Source: Pezizomycotina sp. ARF18
Taxonomy: Eukaryota; Ascomycota
DNA: 64,000 nucleotides
Assembly: GCA_002224055.1 (NCBI GenBank)
Contig: AZLU01000017.1
Location: forward strand, 161,142 to 225,141
Reading direction: 5' to 3'
Shown in pieces: positions 1-12,624 of the stretch. The notes beneath the pieces are model-generated. The model worked only from the letters and a program-made list of their open reading frames with translations. It was not told the origin of the DNA and did no database searches. The translations under genes and the position numbers were made by a program. The first letter of the stretch is position 1. Every line of letters starts with the position of its first letter.

Positions 1-3000
1 TATTCCCACATGCTGGCTACAGGAACGGGAGAGCAGATTGTAGCTGTCCATGCGAGAAGAAAAAAAAATTTTTTTTTTGCAGTAATATTTTCTGTCTCTT
101 CCAAATAACCGAACTTTCATGAAACGGATCGAAAACGAATAAAAAGCATATCTAGCTCACTGTGGAGCGTATTTGGCATCTCTTGAAGATTTGCTTGCGT
201 TTGGTGCTTTAGCTCTGCCGTTGGTCCTCACTGAACTCAGGTCAAAAGAGCTATCAAAGTGTATGGCACTTTGGCCACAAAAAAAAAAAAAAAAAAGGTA
301 CAGAAAGGTATCCACGATCGGGTAAGGGAGATTGTATCTCTGCTTGCTTGGTATTCCTTCATAAACACCATGGAAGTGTTCTGGTGTGGTGGCTGAGAGT
401 ATCGCGTCCACCGTTTATTTTTTTGGTCGTTTCAACTCCGTCATTTTGCGTCACGGAAGTGGCTTTTTTTTTGCAGCCAATAAGAAACGCCAATTCCTGT
501 TGTAGAATCTCGCGAGCGAAGCAGGAGCATGGAATATTTTTGAAAATCAAGATTCGAGGTGGGAAAGATCAAGCGCAACCGCATGCCCATGCCATTTTAG
601 GACTCTCATCGGAGAAAGCAGCTTCCAAGCAAACGAAAGAGAGCTTCAGGACGTGAGTAAATGTTGCCAAAAGGAGGAGCGGCATAATAAGCAGCACGAT
701 TTAGCAGCTGGTGGATACTCGGCCATTGTTGCGTTTTTTTCTCGTAGAGTAATGATTTCGAGAGATTAACAGGTTCGATGAGCACTTGAACCGAGAAATT
801 CGAACCTAAGCGTTGATCTACTCAAAGAATTTGCGGCTGATCGTCATTACCTTATCGATCATCCAAATGCTCGGTTAGCTGCTCTTATAGACCAAAGGTA
901 AGAAAAGGGAAGAACAGACACAAGGATTTCCGTTGGAGGCAATTGATTAACAGTGATTGACAACACAAGTTTCCTGAGGGAAGTATTGCGGAGTGATAAT
1001 CGAATAATGGCGATTTACTGTTGCTGTTTGCTGATGATGAGAAGAGCAATCGGCGGGGTGAAACGAAGAATAGTAGCTGTAAGGAAAAGGATGGTTTAGA
1101 AACTGGTATGTGCCCGGCAGCAGCTTGGTCGAGAGCTACTAAAAAAAAAAAAAAAAAAAAGCGAGAATAATAAAAAAAATAAAACAAATAAATATTTACT
1201 GCATCTTACTCTACATCATCATTATCATCTGCAAATCTTCAAGCAATTACTATTATCAAACAAAAGCTACAGACAGTACACACGTAATATCATTGGCATT
1301 ACGAGGCAGAACCATCCTTATCAGTACTAGATAGAAGCCGAGGGAAATTTAATACCAAGTAATGTAAGCCCCCCTTCTGCTCTTCTGTTTTCAAATTTCA
1401 CGATCTGAAAAACCTGTTTATTGAAGAACAGCGATACCTGAGCTTGGTCTATTCAACTGCAAAATGAAAGTTCGTTCTCTTGCAGTCTTCCTTAAACGCT
1501 TTCATGTTTTTAGCTTGCATGGGTTATGTGTGAGTGGGGCGGCTCACCTAATCCTAAGTAGTGCCACAGACAACCCGTGACCCAGCGAAGAATAGACGGA
1601 AGGGATATGGCCCACTCTGCCAGCACCGGCAGAACTGCCCTTCGTCCGTTCACCCTTGAGACGCATAGAAGCATCTTCACTTTTCATCTTAGGGTGAACT
1701 TCCCACGTGGAGTATTAATTCTCAGACTGTGGTACCTCCTGAACGGGATACTCCCGAACGGAGTAATCTCTAGTACGTCGAGATGTTCCTTTCGCTTAAT
1801 TTCATTAACGATCCCCTCTGCGTTTATGCGCATATGCTACTAATAGTACTCTAGATTTAACCCTTCAACGCAATAGGCCTGAACTTCTATTGATCGAGAA
1901 TAAAAATAGGTACCCTGCAAGTGCGGGATGAAAGCTGTATCCCCGCTTACCACGTTTTGTTTAAGACATTCTGCCACACCGAAGCACGGATCCTGAGAAG
2001 ACTCGACTCTCCTATGGGGAGAGCCGGAGACGAGGAGGTAATCTACGCTAATTGGAAGAAGCTTTTCAGAAAGTGAGACACTGATGTCTCTTCCTTGACG
2101 TTATTCGTTTTTAATTTGGCATTCGAGGAACTACTGACTGGAATGTTGATCATAAACTTTTTCAGGTTAGGATGGAAAACTTCAGGCTTTGCGGGAATTG
2201 AGCAGACGGATATTGTCAGCGACTTTCGAACCGCAATTGAGCAAAGCTTTGTCGCTCACTGCCCTGCATTTCAACGCGCGCTGGCAATACGGGCCCGTCT
2301 CTTGAGACTCATATGGAGCTTGGAACTTTGCATGAAGCTCTGTTTCGCTAAATCGGAGTGAATAGATCACGATCGCTTTTCCTTTTCAGGTGCTTCGAAT
2401 AATATATCAAAGGTGCTTCTTCCCATCGAACACAGCATCCCATGCTTCCCTACGACATTCGACTTTTTTTTTCTAGAAACTGGGCTGCATCACGCTTCAT
2501 TCCGAGGAATGCATGGAAAGCCATAATTTCCCCTTTATGAAATAGGACGTATACTTAAAATGCAGTAGTATTACTAATGAGACGCCATGGAGCAGATATC
2601 CATATGTGTATCTTTGTATTTCCCCTCTGTAAAATTTTAGGAATGATGAATTATACACACTAATGATCTCAGGGAAGATCGCCGAACTACGCCACAACAC
2701 CCTTCTTACTCTTAGGAAAACGCCGAACAAATGCTGGGACGATAGACATCGCAGGCGGGTCGAATCTTTTACATACTCGTTACCTTTAATACCTAACACC
2801 CTGCTTTCCAATTATCAGGGATACACTTCTAGAAGGGCTGATACAAGAAAGGTGAGAGGGAGCTAAGGCGCGATGGCCGTCGTTAAACGATCACTAAGAC
2901 ATCAGCGGCTTTTACTTGTGTTGAATTGAGCTTTCTCTAACTTAGACGCAGAAGACGCCTGAACCAATATGAATCTAGATCGCTATCTATATGATAAATT

Positions 3001-5411
3001 AGACGCGATACACAACATGACATCAAACAAGGTGACAGACCTAATTCTTTTTTCTTTTTTTTTTTTTTCAATCTCTTCCAGAAAGAGACGCTTACCGTCC
3101 TCTTCGGCCCCTTCGTTTCTTTATTAGTTTATTGATTCCTAGCTATGCGGTTTTCAACCCAATTTAACCGCTAGTATAATATATTCGCTGTCTTTAGCTC
3201 ATTCGAAGGTGTATTAGCTTTCATAAATATTCAGAAGAAAAAAAAAGAGAGGAACGGAATAAATTCCGAAATGAGGGTTTCTTCGCTCAGTGAAAATAAA
3301 TATTGGTCTAGGCGTCTACGAATACCCTGCTTGGTAGATAGCGAGCCAGACTAAATGATTCAGTGATACTTTCGATTCGTTTTCGACTAAATTACCCTGA
3401 ACAGCAGATTTCTGTAACCCTTTCAAATTTCGAAGCTCAGTCTCACTGGTTGACCGCCAGCTCATATGAATGTTGGAATGCTGCTTTTCACGACATCGAA
3501 TAAATTCTATATTCCTCATTGGCTCACTCTCCTCGCTAAGCTATCTAGGGCTGTCCTGCATGACGCATTGGCGCAGTAGCTCGGCGACCATCACACCCCA
3601 CCAATTCCTTGCCAATCAGCGTCATCCAGAAATTCTTGACGGCTTTCCGTTCAACCGACCCCTGCTTTTCCGTTATGAAACAACAACACCATCTCACCAA
3701 AAATACTGGGGCTCGGATTCCCATGTGGCCCGTGCTTCAAATATACCTTCTGACAGCCGTAAAGGCTGAACATTGATTTCGAACGCCTTGCTGAACACGT
3801 TCCAATGGTAGAGACAAGGTTAGAGGCGCTCGCGGTAATGCGTAGCTTGAACTCTCCTTCAGCTTTTGTCGTTTCGTTTCATGGTGTCGATCAATACCGT
3901 GTTTTGCTCTTTCGGACGCATCGAACAACCTTGTCGAAAAAAACGTGGAGAAAACGTGCTGACGGGCGTATTTTAGCTTTTCCAGGGTTCTTCCCTGTCT
4001 CAAGCTAGACAATGTCTCTATGGTTGAGCTTGCTGAGTATCTACTGCACTAGCTATGGCATTTGACTTCAAAGCTACTCACTACGCTGATATCTGGCTTG
4101 GATGCTCAGAAAATCTGAGAGAGCAAGGCCCAAGGCAGTAGTGAAGCGAGCAGTAAATACTTTCGAAATTAAGAGTCCGCTTTCGGCATCCCTCGTAGCG
4201 ATATCAAAAATATGTTTATTCTGATGTTCAAGCTACAATCCTCTAACGTTATAACGTCCAAATCCAAATACCACTTATCAAGACTTCGATCCGTTAAGTC
4301 TGCAAGGATACCCTAGTTTAGATGTTTCAGGAATCTTGACACGATGTCTTACCGAGAAGCTAACGCTTATAATATGACATATGCAAGAATTATGTCTCAC
4401 TCGCCCTTCTGCGCTTCGCTATCAAAGCTGATGCTTCCCGTTTTATCGTGCATGGACGGAAGGGTATAGGACTACATTACTTCTATTTTAAAACATTTCC
4501 TGTAATGTCCGCATGTGCAACCCTGCGGTAGCGTTAAGGCATCCGCCGCAAGGGGGTATCGTATTACTCTTTCTTCCTTGGTGATATCAGGCATATTAGA
4601 TTCATCTATGGTTTTTTTTATTATTGTATGCTTACATTTTTAAAAATGCCACCAAACGGAAACGTTAACGAAAGTAATTGCAGACAACGGATCAACAAGG
4701 GACCGCCTCTCCGCACACGCTTGCATCCTGAAAATTTTTTTTATAAGGAACTAGTAGTGCATACATAAGCAGCCTTTCAAACAAAGAGGACTACTTAAGT
4801 ATGTTTTAATAGTGTATAGTGTGTGTGCAATCGATCAATCGGAATCGCTTCTCGCCCGCGTCCGAAAGGCAGCGCGGGAGGCACAAATATAAAAAACGTG
4901 GGCTGAATGGGGAGCGTTCCGTTTTCCGCTTTATTACGAGTGTATTAAATATTATTGAGAATTCATACTAATCGTAATATAGAGGTATTTTACTCGTTCG
5001 AATGTTTATCTTTATATTAATTTAATGATATTTAATGATAGTTTATATATATACATATAAAAGAAGAAAAGGAACGCTCCTCATCGAACAAAGTAAAATC
5101 AGCAGTGTAAAGACATAAAGAAAAACAAAAATTCATACAAACACGTCCTGCTCTGAATAAATAATAAATGCTGTTTTAGCAAAGAATGGTATATAAAAGA
5201 AAAGAGAAAAAGAAAATGAGGAATACTTATTTACAGTAGTGAAGATAGTCATCTGAAATACAGGAGCTTGTTTAATATTCCGGCTTTGAAAGGTGGGAAA
5301 GCCTGCGTGCGTTGTTGTTTATAGTACAAGAGGGTGAAAAAAAATGAAAAAAAAAAAAAGGAACAAAGGAACAAGGAAGGAAAAACTGCAATATCGTACT
5401 GTGTATCCATT
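1..5411. other. Gene-free AT-rich stretch
   Basis: No reading frame here looks like a protein: all are under about 105 codons, low in complexity and overlapped on both strands. The sequence has many A/T homopolymers (for example runs near 280-296 and 1141-1160) and scattered decayed-looking DNA. I see no tRNA, rRNA or transposon domain. The last few hundred bases before 5412 would be the 3' flank of the DUF4050 gene. Confidence 0.6.
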
Positions 5412-7011
5412 TTATAAGGAACGTAAAAAAAGAAAACGTGAAGGAGAGTGAGCTCGTATAGCGGTGTGCTGGAATTGAGGGAGCATGTTGAATGTAAGTT
5501 TTATATGGTCGTTTCCGCTTTGAAAGAAGGGAAGAATAAGTCGTTGAGGGAAAAAGCTCGTAATTCGTTGAAAATTTAATTGATTCTCTTCGTTCTTAGC
5601 GCATTCGTGGAATGAATTCATGAATGTAATATAGGAAGTTTTGGTAAAAATGATTGGAATGCTGCAAAGAGTCCTGAAGTTCTTTAGGTTCTTGCTACCG
5701 GAATCCAACACTTTCCGTAGCATGGTGTCGCCGATACTCGAGCCGCTGTTGGGTCTGCGCTTGGCAAACATTGGCTCTGGAGCTTGGGGTTTTGGTGGCC
5801 ACTGGTTGTCCGCTTTCCAGCCGAGAACTAAGGCTGCAGTCTGTATTTGAATGAGGATCGGTCGTTAGCGAATCAAATGAATAGAATCATTTTGTATGTT
5901 GATAACCCGCAGGAAAACTCAGCTAAATAAGAGCAAAAGAACGAGGTATACGTACTAGGTCCTTCAGATTGATCGGGATAGGCGGCTCAGCGGCGCGGAT
6001 GATTACCCTCGAGTATATTTGCGGGTACTGGTCCGGTTGCACCAGTCGTCGCAGCGGATTCTAAATATTACGGGTAAAGTTAGCATTCGCATCTCCGTAT
6101 TTGAATCAACGACAAATAAAGAATGAATGAATGTACTGACATCCTCAAACTTGCTCTTCGCAACCTTTATCCGACCGTCTTTATCCGCTCTCGTCCAGAC
6201 GTCCCGCTGTTCCACCCAGTTCCTCAGCCCTTCGTTCCACTCTACTCGTCCCTCTGCGCCTTCGCCCGCCTCTCGCGCCTCTCTGCGAGCGTGAGCTTCG
6301 CCCCACGCTATCGGGATCGTCGAACCGGTACGGCGACTTCACGCCGTCGTCCGCGTACACGATCACGCCGGATTTCTGCTTATCGACGGGAGCCTGCTTC
6401 GGCATCAGCGACTGCGGCGCCGAAGCGTCGGAATCCGATTCCTCGCGGTCCCGCCACTCGGCGTTCTCGTCTTCATCGTTTTCGTTACCGTCCTCTTCAT
6501 CGTTATCGTACCCGTCGCGTATGTGCTCCTGAGAGTCCTCTCCGTCGATGTCTGCTTCTATCCGCTGGATGGTTTCTTCCAGCGACCTGTTCCTCGAAGG
6601 TTCGGCGGTGACGGGGTTCTCCCGGGCGGGCTTCTGCGGAGTATTCTCAGTCGTGGTAGGTGCCGTCGACGGCGATGTGGGAGCGGAAGATATGGACGGC
6701 GTTGTTTCAGAGGAGGTTCGACTCTCCTTCTCTAACTGCTCCTGGTCATCTTGCGACGGCGGTGGTACCTCCGCGGAAATTGACTTCCGTTTCGAAGCTG
6801 TCGAGGACGACGTTTTGGGACGGAACTGCCAGTCGTTCTTCACCGTAGCGAGTATGGCTTTTGCATCCTTAAGTGCAGCGGCCCTTGCTTCCAGCGTGAG
6901 GTGGGGTGGCGGCGCTGCTGCTGTTGATGACGAAGCCGAACCGGCTTCATTTGTACCCGTCTGCGGGGGCGAGTTGTTGTGCCGACTGGACTTCTTAGAA
7001 CCCGTTGGCAT
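5412..7011 (-). CDS. DUF4050 (Gag1-like clamp) domain protein
   Basis: Function is unknown; I recognise a fungal conserved family from its C-terminal part. Three exons are readable: 7011-6141, 6060-5956 and 5840-5412. The introns have GTCAGT and GTACGT donors, and the first has a GCTAAC branch point and TAG acceptor. The N-terminal ~200 residues are disordered (Ser/Pro/Thr-rich, then an acidic Asp/Glu tract). The conserved part follows: RNWVEQRDVWTRADK, then QPDQYPQIYSRVI, PIPINLKDL and LGWKADNQWPPKP across the exon junctions, which is the typical core of this family. Exon 1 needs two single-base corrections near 6310 and 6230 to join the acidic tract to KLTLAERRE and EWNEGLRNW. The start at 7011 opens the frame, but an overlapping upstream ORF makes a longer N-terminus possible. 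Confidence 0.72.
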
Positions 7012-7411
7012 TTTCGCGAGAAAGGCGGCAATATAGACTGCTTGTGTTCCGGTGCGCTCTTCGTGGCTGGTGTTTCGACTTTCCTCGGAGGCCGCCGGTT
7101 GGAGATGGAGGAGTGACGGCCGAAGCGGTGGCGGTTGAAATCGTTGTTACCGGAGGAGCAGATGCTGAGGATAATGCCCGATTATTCCTAGCTTCTTTCG
7201 AAAGCGAGGCTGTCGGTAGAGGATGCGAATCTCTCTTCTTATGGACGGCAGCGTTGTTGTTGTTGCTGCTGCTGCTGTTGTTGTTGTCGTTCTTGTCCTT
7301 TTCTTTGTTGTTGCTGTGTGAATGAGTAAGAAAACGTTCAAGAGAAGTTCGAGACAAGGCAAACGACCTCATTGTGTGTGAGTTTTGTGTGAGAGAGAAA
7401 AGGCTGGGCAA
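6995..7411 (-). CDS. Asn/Ser-rich ORF overlapping the DUF4050 start
   Basis: This 138-codon frame lies directly upstream of the DUF4050 gene and overlaps its first codons in another frame. It is rich in Asn, Ser and Lys and contains the TTG/CTG trinucleotide run. It may be a 5' leader with an upstream ORF. Since single-base losses are common in this window, it may instead be the true N-terminus of the DUF4050 protein. It could also be non-coding. No domain is recognisable. Confidence 0.25.
   Translation of the reverse strand: MPSLFSLTQNSHTMRSFALSRTSLERFLTHSHSNNKEKDKNDNNNSSSSNNNNAAVHKKRDSHPLPTASLSKEARNNRALSSASAPPVTTISTATASAVTPPSPTGGLRGKSKHQPRRAHRNTSSLYCRLSRENANGF
7252..7290. repeat. TTG/CTG trinucleotide repeat
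   Basis: An interrupted run of TTG and CTG units. On the minus strand it would encode Asn/Ser-type homopolymers in the leader ORF of the DUF4050 gene. Confidence 0.8.
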
Positions 7412-9782
7412 AAATTAAAAAAGCCTCGCTAAGAAATTTTTCTCCCTCAAAAGAAGAATATACTATTATAGTAGCACTATTCTAACACGCAACAGAATTC
7501 CCTCTCTTTCCTTGCTTTCTTCTCTCTCTTTGTTCTCGACAGAAGAGGAAGATCAAAACAGCAAGCGAATTAAATGAGTTGATTATTATTCAAGACTGCT
7601 AATCCCTATTCGCAATATCCTTCTAGAAAGAATAGTAATGACGGCAAGAACTGTTATTCAATTTACGATCGAGATCTAATTCTTCGCCTCCTATGTTCAG
7701 GCCAGAAGATCATGCTATCGATCTCATTGATTTCCCCAAAAGTTCCAATTGTCGTCTTAGAATATCTGATCCAAAGGATAGTTTGTGAGGTTCGTCTTTT
7801 GTCTATCAGCTCGTTATGATTGGCGGTCGCTTCAGTTAATAAGGAGCAGATGGATGAGTTGATAAAACCTCTGCGATGCAAGGATGTTATATAAAAAATA
7901 ATAAGAAAAAATGACTGGGAAGTCTGGGATATAACGACGGCAAGACGGGTGACAGGAGCACTCGTTTTCTGGACTTTTGCGGAGTATTTATTATTTTTTC
8001 GATCAGACGAGCATTAACCTGAAATCAAAACATTCCTGCATGTGTTCCCCCGGAAAATGGAAGCTGGGCATTGAAAATTATCATTGGCCCCCTAAGAGAG
8101 CTGATAGAAACGGGAAAGAAGGGATTAGGATGCATGTTTCTATTGGGCAGAAACCCGATTTTTAAAAAAAAAAAATAGAGAGGCGAAGGGAAAACCCTCC
8201 CTACCCTTGCGGAATAGAGGGTTCAGTTAAAAACAAGCACTTTTTCGCGCCTAACCCAGAAAAGGAACAAATTTCCAGTCCTAGCTTGCAGTCCTTGCTT
8301 GCCGTGGATCCCTCCCAAGCGCTGGGCAGTCCTCCCTCGCCTTCCTCTCCGGCTACCGGATGAATAATATATTTGTATATCACGTTATTGATCCCCAGCG
8401 GGACAGAGCGGGGCTAGAACCCAAAATTTTAATTTTTGCCCTTCTGCCAGGTAACTGGAAGCCACATAGAAAAGGAGAACTCCTCTGTTGGAAGGCGCTG
8501 GAGTGGAGAAAAGAAAGGCATGTAGAAGGACGTACATGGCTGCGAGACTTTGGTAGGAAGAAACCTTAAAAGTACGCCAAATTTAGCTGGCGGGCTTGGG
8601 GTGTGGTGTCAAAAAGGAAAAAAAGGGTGTGGGAGAGGAAAAAAAAAAAAAAAAACAAAGTTAAGCTGCACCGAGGGAAAGGACCACGAGAAAAAGTGGA
8701 GACACGATTATTCCACATCTTATTCCGCCAATAGACCACTTTTTGCCGTTGGGCGCTTCTCCTCTTTGGCAGCGACTCAGTGTTCAATACAGGGCACCAC
8801 TATCGGTCAAGGAGGAGAAAAAAAGTCCTCACGTGCGTAGCGTTTATACGTGAGGCGTTAAGATTGGCAGAGGCTTTTACTCAGTAAGGACGACGTGGAG
8901 ACTTTGGAGACGTGCCAGCGCGAAAAAAAAAAAGAGAGAGCTATGAACGTAAGGCACGCTAGCACGACATCTAAACTAGGGTGAGAGAGAGATTAGAGGT
9001 CTCTTTAGGTTTGTTTCTGGCAAGCAGCTTGACCTATTCTTGGCATACTAGTTAGCAATTGGGTTAACAAAGCGATATTAAAATTGGGCAAAATAATCCC
9101 CTTCTCCTAAATCACGGCGTACAGCGCTGAGGAGCGTCAGACCAGCCACCGAAAAAGGGCATCCATGGCAAATTAAGGCGGAATCCAGGAGAGGTGGACA
9201 AAAACTCGTGCGACGAAACATGTCCTTTGGTATATTTCGCGCTCTTTGTTTATTTTTCCCGATAAGAATAACAATCCAAAATAGTCCGATGCAGCTTTGT
9301 GTTGCGAGCAGTGATCCGTGGGCACCTTCCTCGGTAGTTCTGGCCGATAAATCCCGAAGAGGCCCCTTTGAGCTTAGCCGAGTCGGGTTCCTATCCCTAT
9401 TACCTCTTATTCCAGACGCAAACAGGGCAGTTAGTCAAAATTCTGCGTCTTCAAGGATTTGATAGCCTCTTCTCCAGCGATATAACAACAATTGAACAAG
9501 GTACAAAGAATATAGATTCAATTGGAATACTTGCTACCTGAACCGTCGCTCGCAATTGTTGCCGTAGGTATCCAAACTTTCACTCTTTCTCCGTGATCTC
9601 GAAGTTGAGAACTCGTTGAATACTTTAGTTGAGCGAGGACGGAATTCGAGATACCGGGTTCGTGGAACCTACCGATATGTTTTATTTTTTTTATTTTTTA
9701 TTTTCGTCTAAAATATTAAGAATGCCAAGAGATTTAAACGAGTAGAATATTTTAAGTTCTAACCTATACTGACGTAATTGCC
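7412..9782. other. Intergenic, no gene recognised
   Basis: Short frames only, with no conserved domain. The stretch includes purine-rich runs (about 8620-8660 and 8930-8950) and A/T homopolymers. It would contain the upstream region of the minus-strand DUF4050 gene. Confidence 0.5.
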
Positions 9783-10172
9783 CTACGAGGAGCTGTTGCC
9801 AAGAGATCCATAAACGACACGCTTCATAGCACGCGCCTCATCTACCGCCGTTTTCAGCTGAAGCTCTATACTCAATACATGCTCTCCACTTTTCAGCTCG
9901 ACCTCAACACCTTGTCTTCTATCGTCTCTCTTATATCCATTATTAGTCTCGAGATTTCTTCTTCGAGCTACTTAATCAAGGCTCGTATCGTTGAGAATCG
10001 AGATCGTTGTTTCATAAGCAAACGCGCCGTTTAGAAGGCTTTTTTGGTAGAGCTCGCAGTTACCCGCTGTTGGCTTCAGAGCTTCAAGACAGCTTATACT
10101 TATAATTTTGAACTTCCACCTAAATCGATAACATTCGAAGACAAGTCTTACATCAAAAGAGTTACCGAACAC
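9783..10172 (-). pseudogene. Coding-like remnant, charged C-terminal segment
   Basis: On the minus strand a frame from 10172 reads through an aromatic and charged segment to NDTSLD, meets a TGA/TAA region near 9975, and resumes in a shifted frame. It then continues with VEVELKSGEHVLSIELQLK and TAVDEARAMKRVVYGSLG before a TAG at 9783. Its amphipathic, Glu/Lys/Leu-rich composition is protein-like and unlike the surrounding DNA. It is divergent from the DUF726 gene, whose start lies 18 bp away. It could be the 3' part of an intact gene damaged by indels, or a decayed gene. I do not recognise the family. Confidence 0.35.
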
Positions 10173-10189
10173 TTTTATCTCTTTTCAAG

Positions 10190-12624
10190 ATGATGCACAA
10201 AATCCAACAAGGAATCGGCATAGAAGAGAAACCGAAGAAAAAAGGGCAAGATTCGGACCTCATCTCCTCCTGACGCACGACCAACTGAAAGACCTGACGC
10301 TCCTCGTCACCGCGGCTACGGAAGTACAGAGAAATGGCTGCTGACTTCATTTGAGGAAGCTCCGAAGAAATCTTTCAAGGAGAAGTTGGGCTTAGGCGAT
10401 GGAGGAAGTAGCACTAGCAGCAGCGACGACGAAGATGTATGCACAAGGATAAAGGTGCTCTGAAGCTACCACTGCGGCCGGTAAAGCCGCAGGAGAAAGC
10501 TGAGCAGGCCAAGGTCCGGTTTTAGAAGATAAAGAACACCAGGACGCTGCGAAAGAAGGTGGAACAAAGGAGGAACTGCGCGACAAGTTTCACCATTTAC
10601 AGATGAAGTACGAGAGAAAAATCCGAGCACGAGAAACATAAAGAAGAAAAGGAAAAACAAAAGAAAGAGAAAGAAAAACAGAAAGAGACCGCTAAATTCG
10701 CTGAAGCTGGTCGGAGTACTCCAGACTCAAGCTGGCGAAAAAGCGGAGCTCGATAAGCCGAAAGTAAACATCAAGCAGAAAGAATTAGAAGCTGCCGTCG
10801 TCGGTTCCTTTGACGATTGGCAGCAGAAGACGCTGGCTAGGATCGCCGAAGTAGTCAACGATAGGACAAGACCGGCGGGAACGGATGCGTATATTCAGGC
10901 CGAAGCGCCGGAGAACGTAAGCGCAGCTAAAAAAGCTGAAGAACACGCCGTTGCGCAAGAAGAGCAAGCGCCGCAATTACCGCCGCGGCCAAAACAAGTA
11001 GACGACCCTCGGGACGTACACAACCTCCTCTACCCTCCCATCGACACAGCACTGAAGAAATCCTATCCCCAGCCGCGAAGCCGATGGTAATCCAAAGCCT
11101 GCTATTACTCCTCCTTTCCCTAGAAACATACGACGCGAGATCCCGTACTCTATTACGGTTATGCGCCAGTTCTATAGGAGTGAAGAACTCCGTCCTGCTT
11201 CAGCAGGAGATATCCGTCGCGCAAACACTCGTTAAAGCCGCTAGGGGATGAGCGGTGAGGCGGAGCGCAAAAGGCGGAAGAGGAAGGTAAATGGGGCCGG
11301 CGCCTTAAAATTGGGCTCGCTGGCGTCGCCGGTGCGGCGGTCATAGGGCTTACTGGCGGTCTTGCAGCGCCTTTGCTCGCTGCGGGAATAGGTACGTGAT
11401 GTCCGGTATCGGTCTCGGCGCAACCGCTGCGGCGGGTTATCTTGGGGCTCTAGCCGGCTCGAGTGCCCTCGTCGGCACACTGTTCGGCGCGTATGGAGCT
11501 AAGGTCAGTCTGTCTTCAATATCATATCTGTTCAGAAATGGTTTTTATTTTAGTTTAATATCATTTGAGCCAATATCAACCCATTTTTCTTTTCGACTTT
11601 TTACAGATGACAGGCGAAATGATGGAACGCTACGCCGCCCAAATTAAAGACTTCTCCTTCCTCCCCGTAAAACCCCGCTCAAAGGACGAAAACCGCCTCT
11701 CCGTCACAATCGGCATAAGCGGCTGGCTCACCGCCAAGGAAGAAGTACTAGAACCCTGGCGCACCCTCTCCGAAAACTCCGAAGTCTACGCTCTACGCTG
11801 GGAAGTCGACGCGCTAATGGACCTAGGCTCCACACTACATCCGTACTAAAAGCTACGCGTGGGCATTCGTTAAAAAGGAACTCATCGCACGGACGATATT
11901 CGCTACTTTGTTTGCAGCATTGTGGCCGATCGGGCTACTTAAGATCGCGAGGACGATCGATAATCCGTTCGCGATCGCGCAGACGAGGGCTATGAAGGCG
12001 GGGAGATTACTTGCCGACGCGCTTATAAATAAAGCGCAGGGTGAGCGGCCCGTTACGTTAATCGGATACTCCATCGGCGCGAGGGTGATATACTCATGCC
12101 TACAGACGCTCGCGGAGCGGAAGGCGGCGGGACTAGTGGAGAACGTGTACATCATGGTACGCCCGCACCCGTAAGCAGCGCGAGGGAGTGGGCCGCGATG
12201 CGCAGCGTCGTTTCGGACGGTTGGTAAACGTGTACTCCGAGAACGACTACATCCTCGCTTTCTTGTACCGCTTCGGCCGCGGAGCTCGGTGCCGCGGATT
12301 GCAGCCAATCGAATGGCCGCAGGCTGTAGAGAACGTCGACGTTAGTAGCGACGTTGAGGGCCATTTGCGGTACCGCCATCTAGTGGGGAGTATATTGGGT
12401 AAAGTCGGAGGCTCTGAGCTCGTAGACTGGAATATCGTCGGCGAGGAGATGGAGCTAGCTGAATTGATGAGGCAGGAAGAGAGGAAGAGGGACGAAGAAG
12501 CTGAGAAGGAAGGAGGAGGAAGGCTGATGCGGAAGTGGAGAAGGTTGTCCAGAAAGTCGAGAAGGAACAGCAGGAGCGGAAGATCGAGGTGCTCGCGAAG
12601 GAACAGAAGGAAGAGAAACATTGA
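10190..12624 (+). CDS. DUF726/TMCO4-like membrane alpha/beta hydrolase
   Basis: Member of the DUF726 family (TMCO4 in animals, Mil1/YFL034W in yeast), membrane-associated predicted serine hydrolases. The order is: N-terminal helical part with LTHDQLKDLTLLVTAATE (about 10270-10330), a long charged linker, a Gly/Ala-rich hydrophobic hairpin (LAGVAGAAVIGLTGG and following, 11310-11500), then the hydrolase domain with SVTIGISGWL, the nucleophile elbow LIGYSIGARV (about 12058-12090) and VENVYIMG. An intron at 11504-11606 (GTCAGT...ACAG) lies between GAYGAK and MTGEMMERY. The C-terminus is a Lys/Glu-rich coiled coil. The reading frame breaks at least six times (for example near 11848, 12150 and 12216), each repaired by adding one base to a short homopolymer, so I treat the gene as intact. 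The start is the first ATG ahead of KIQQGIGIEEKPKKK. Confidence 0.85.

Noticed and set aside
1577-1843. GC-richer stretch considered as an RNA gene
   Set aside because: No stable cloverleaf or rRNA core motif could be recognised by eye.
6523-7036. Plus-strand ORFs of up to 162 codons
   Set aside because: They run antisense to the DUF4050 exon and show no domain.
11853-12308. 151-codon minus-strand ORF
   Set aside because: Antisense shadow of the DUF726 hydrolase domain, which carries the conserved motifs on the plus strand.
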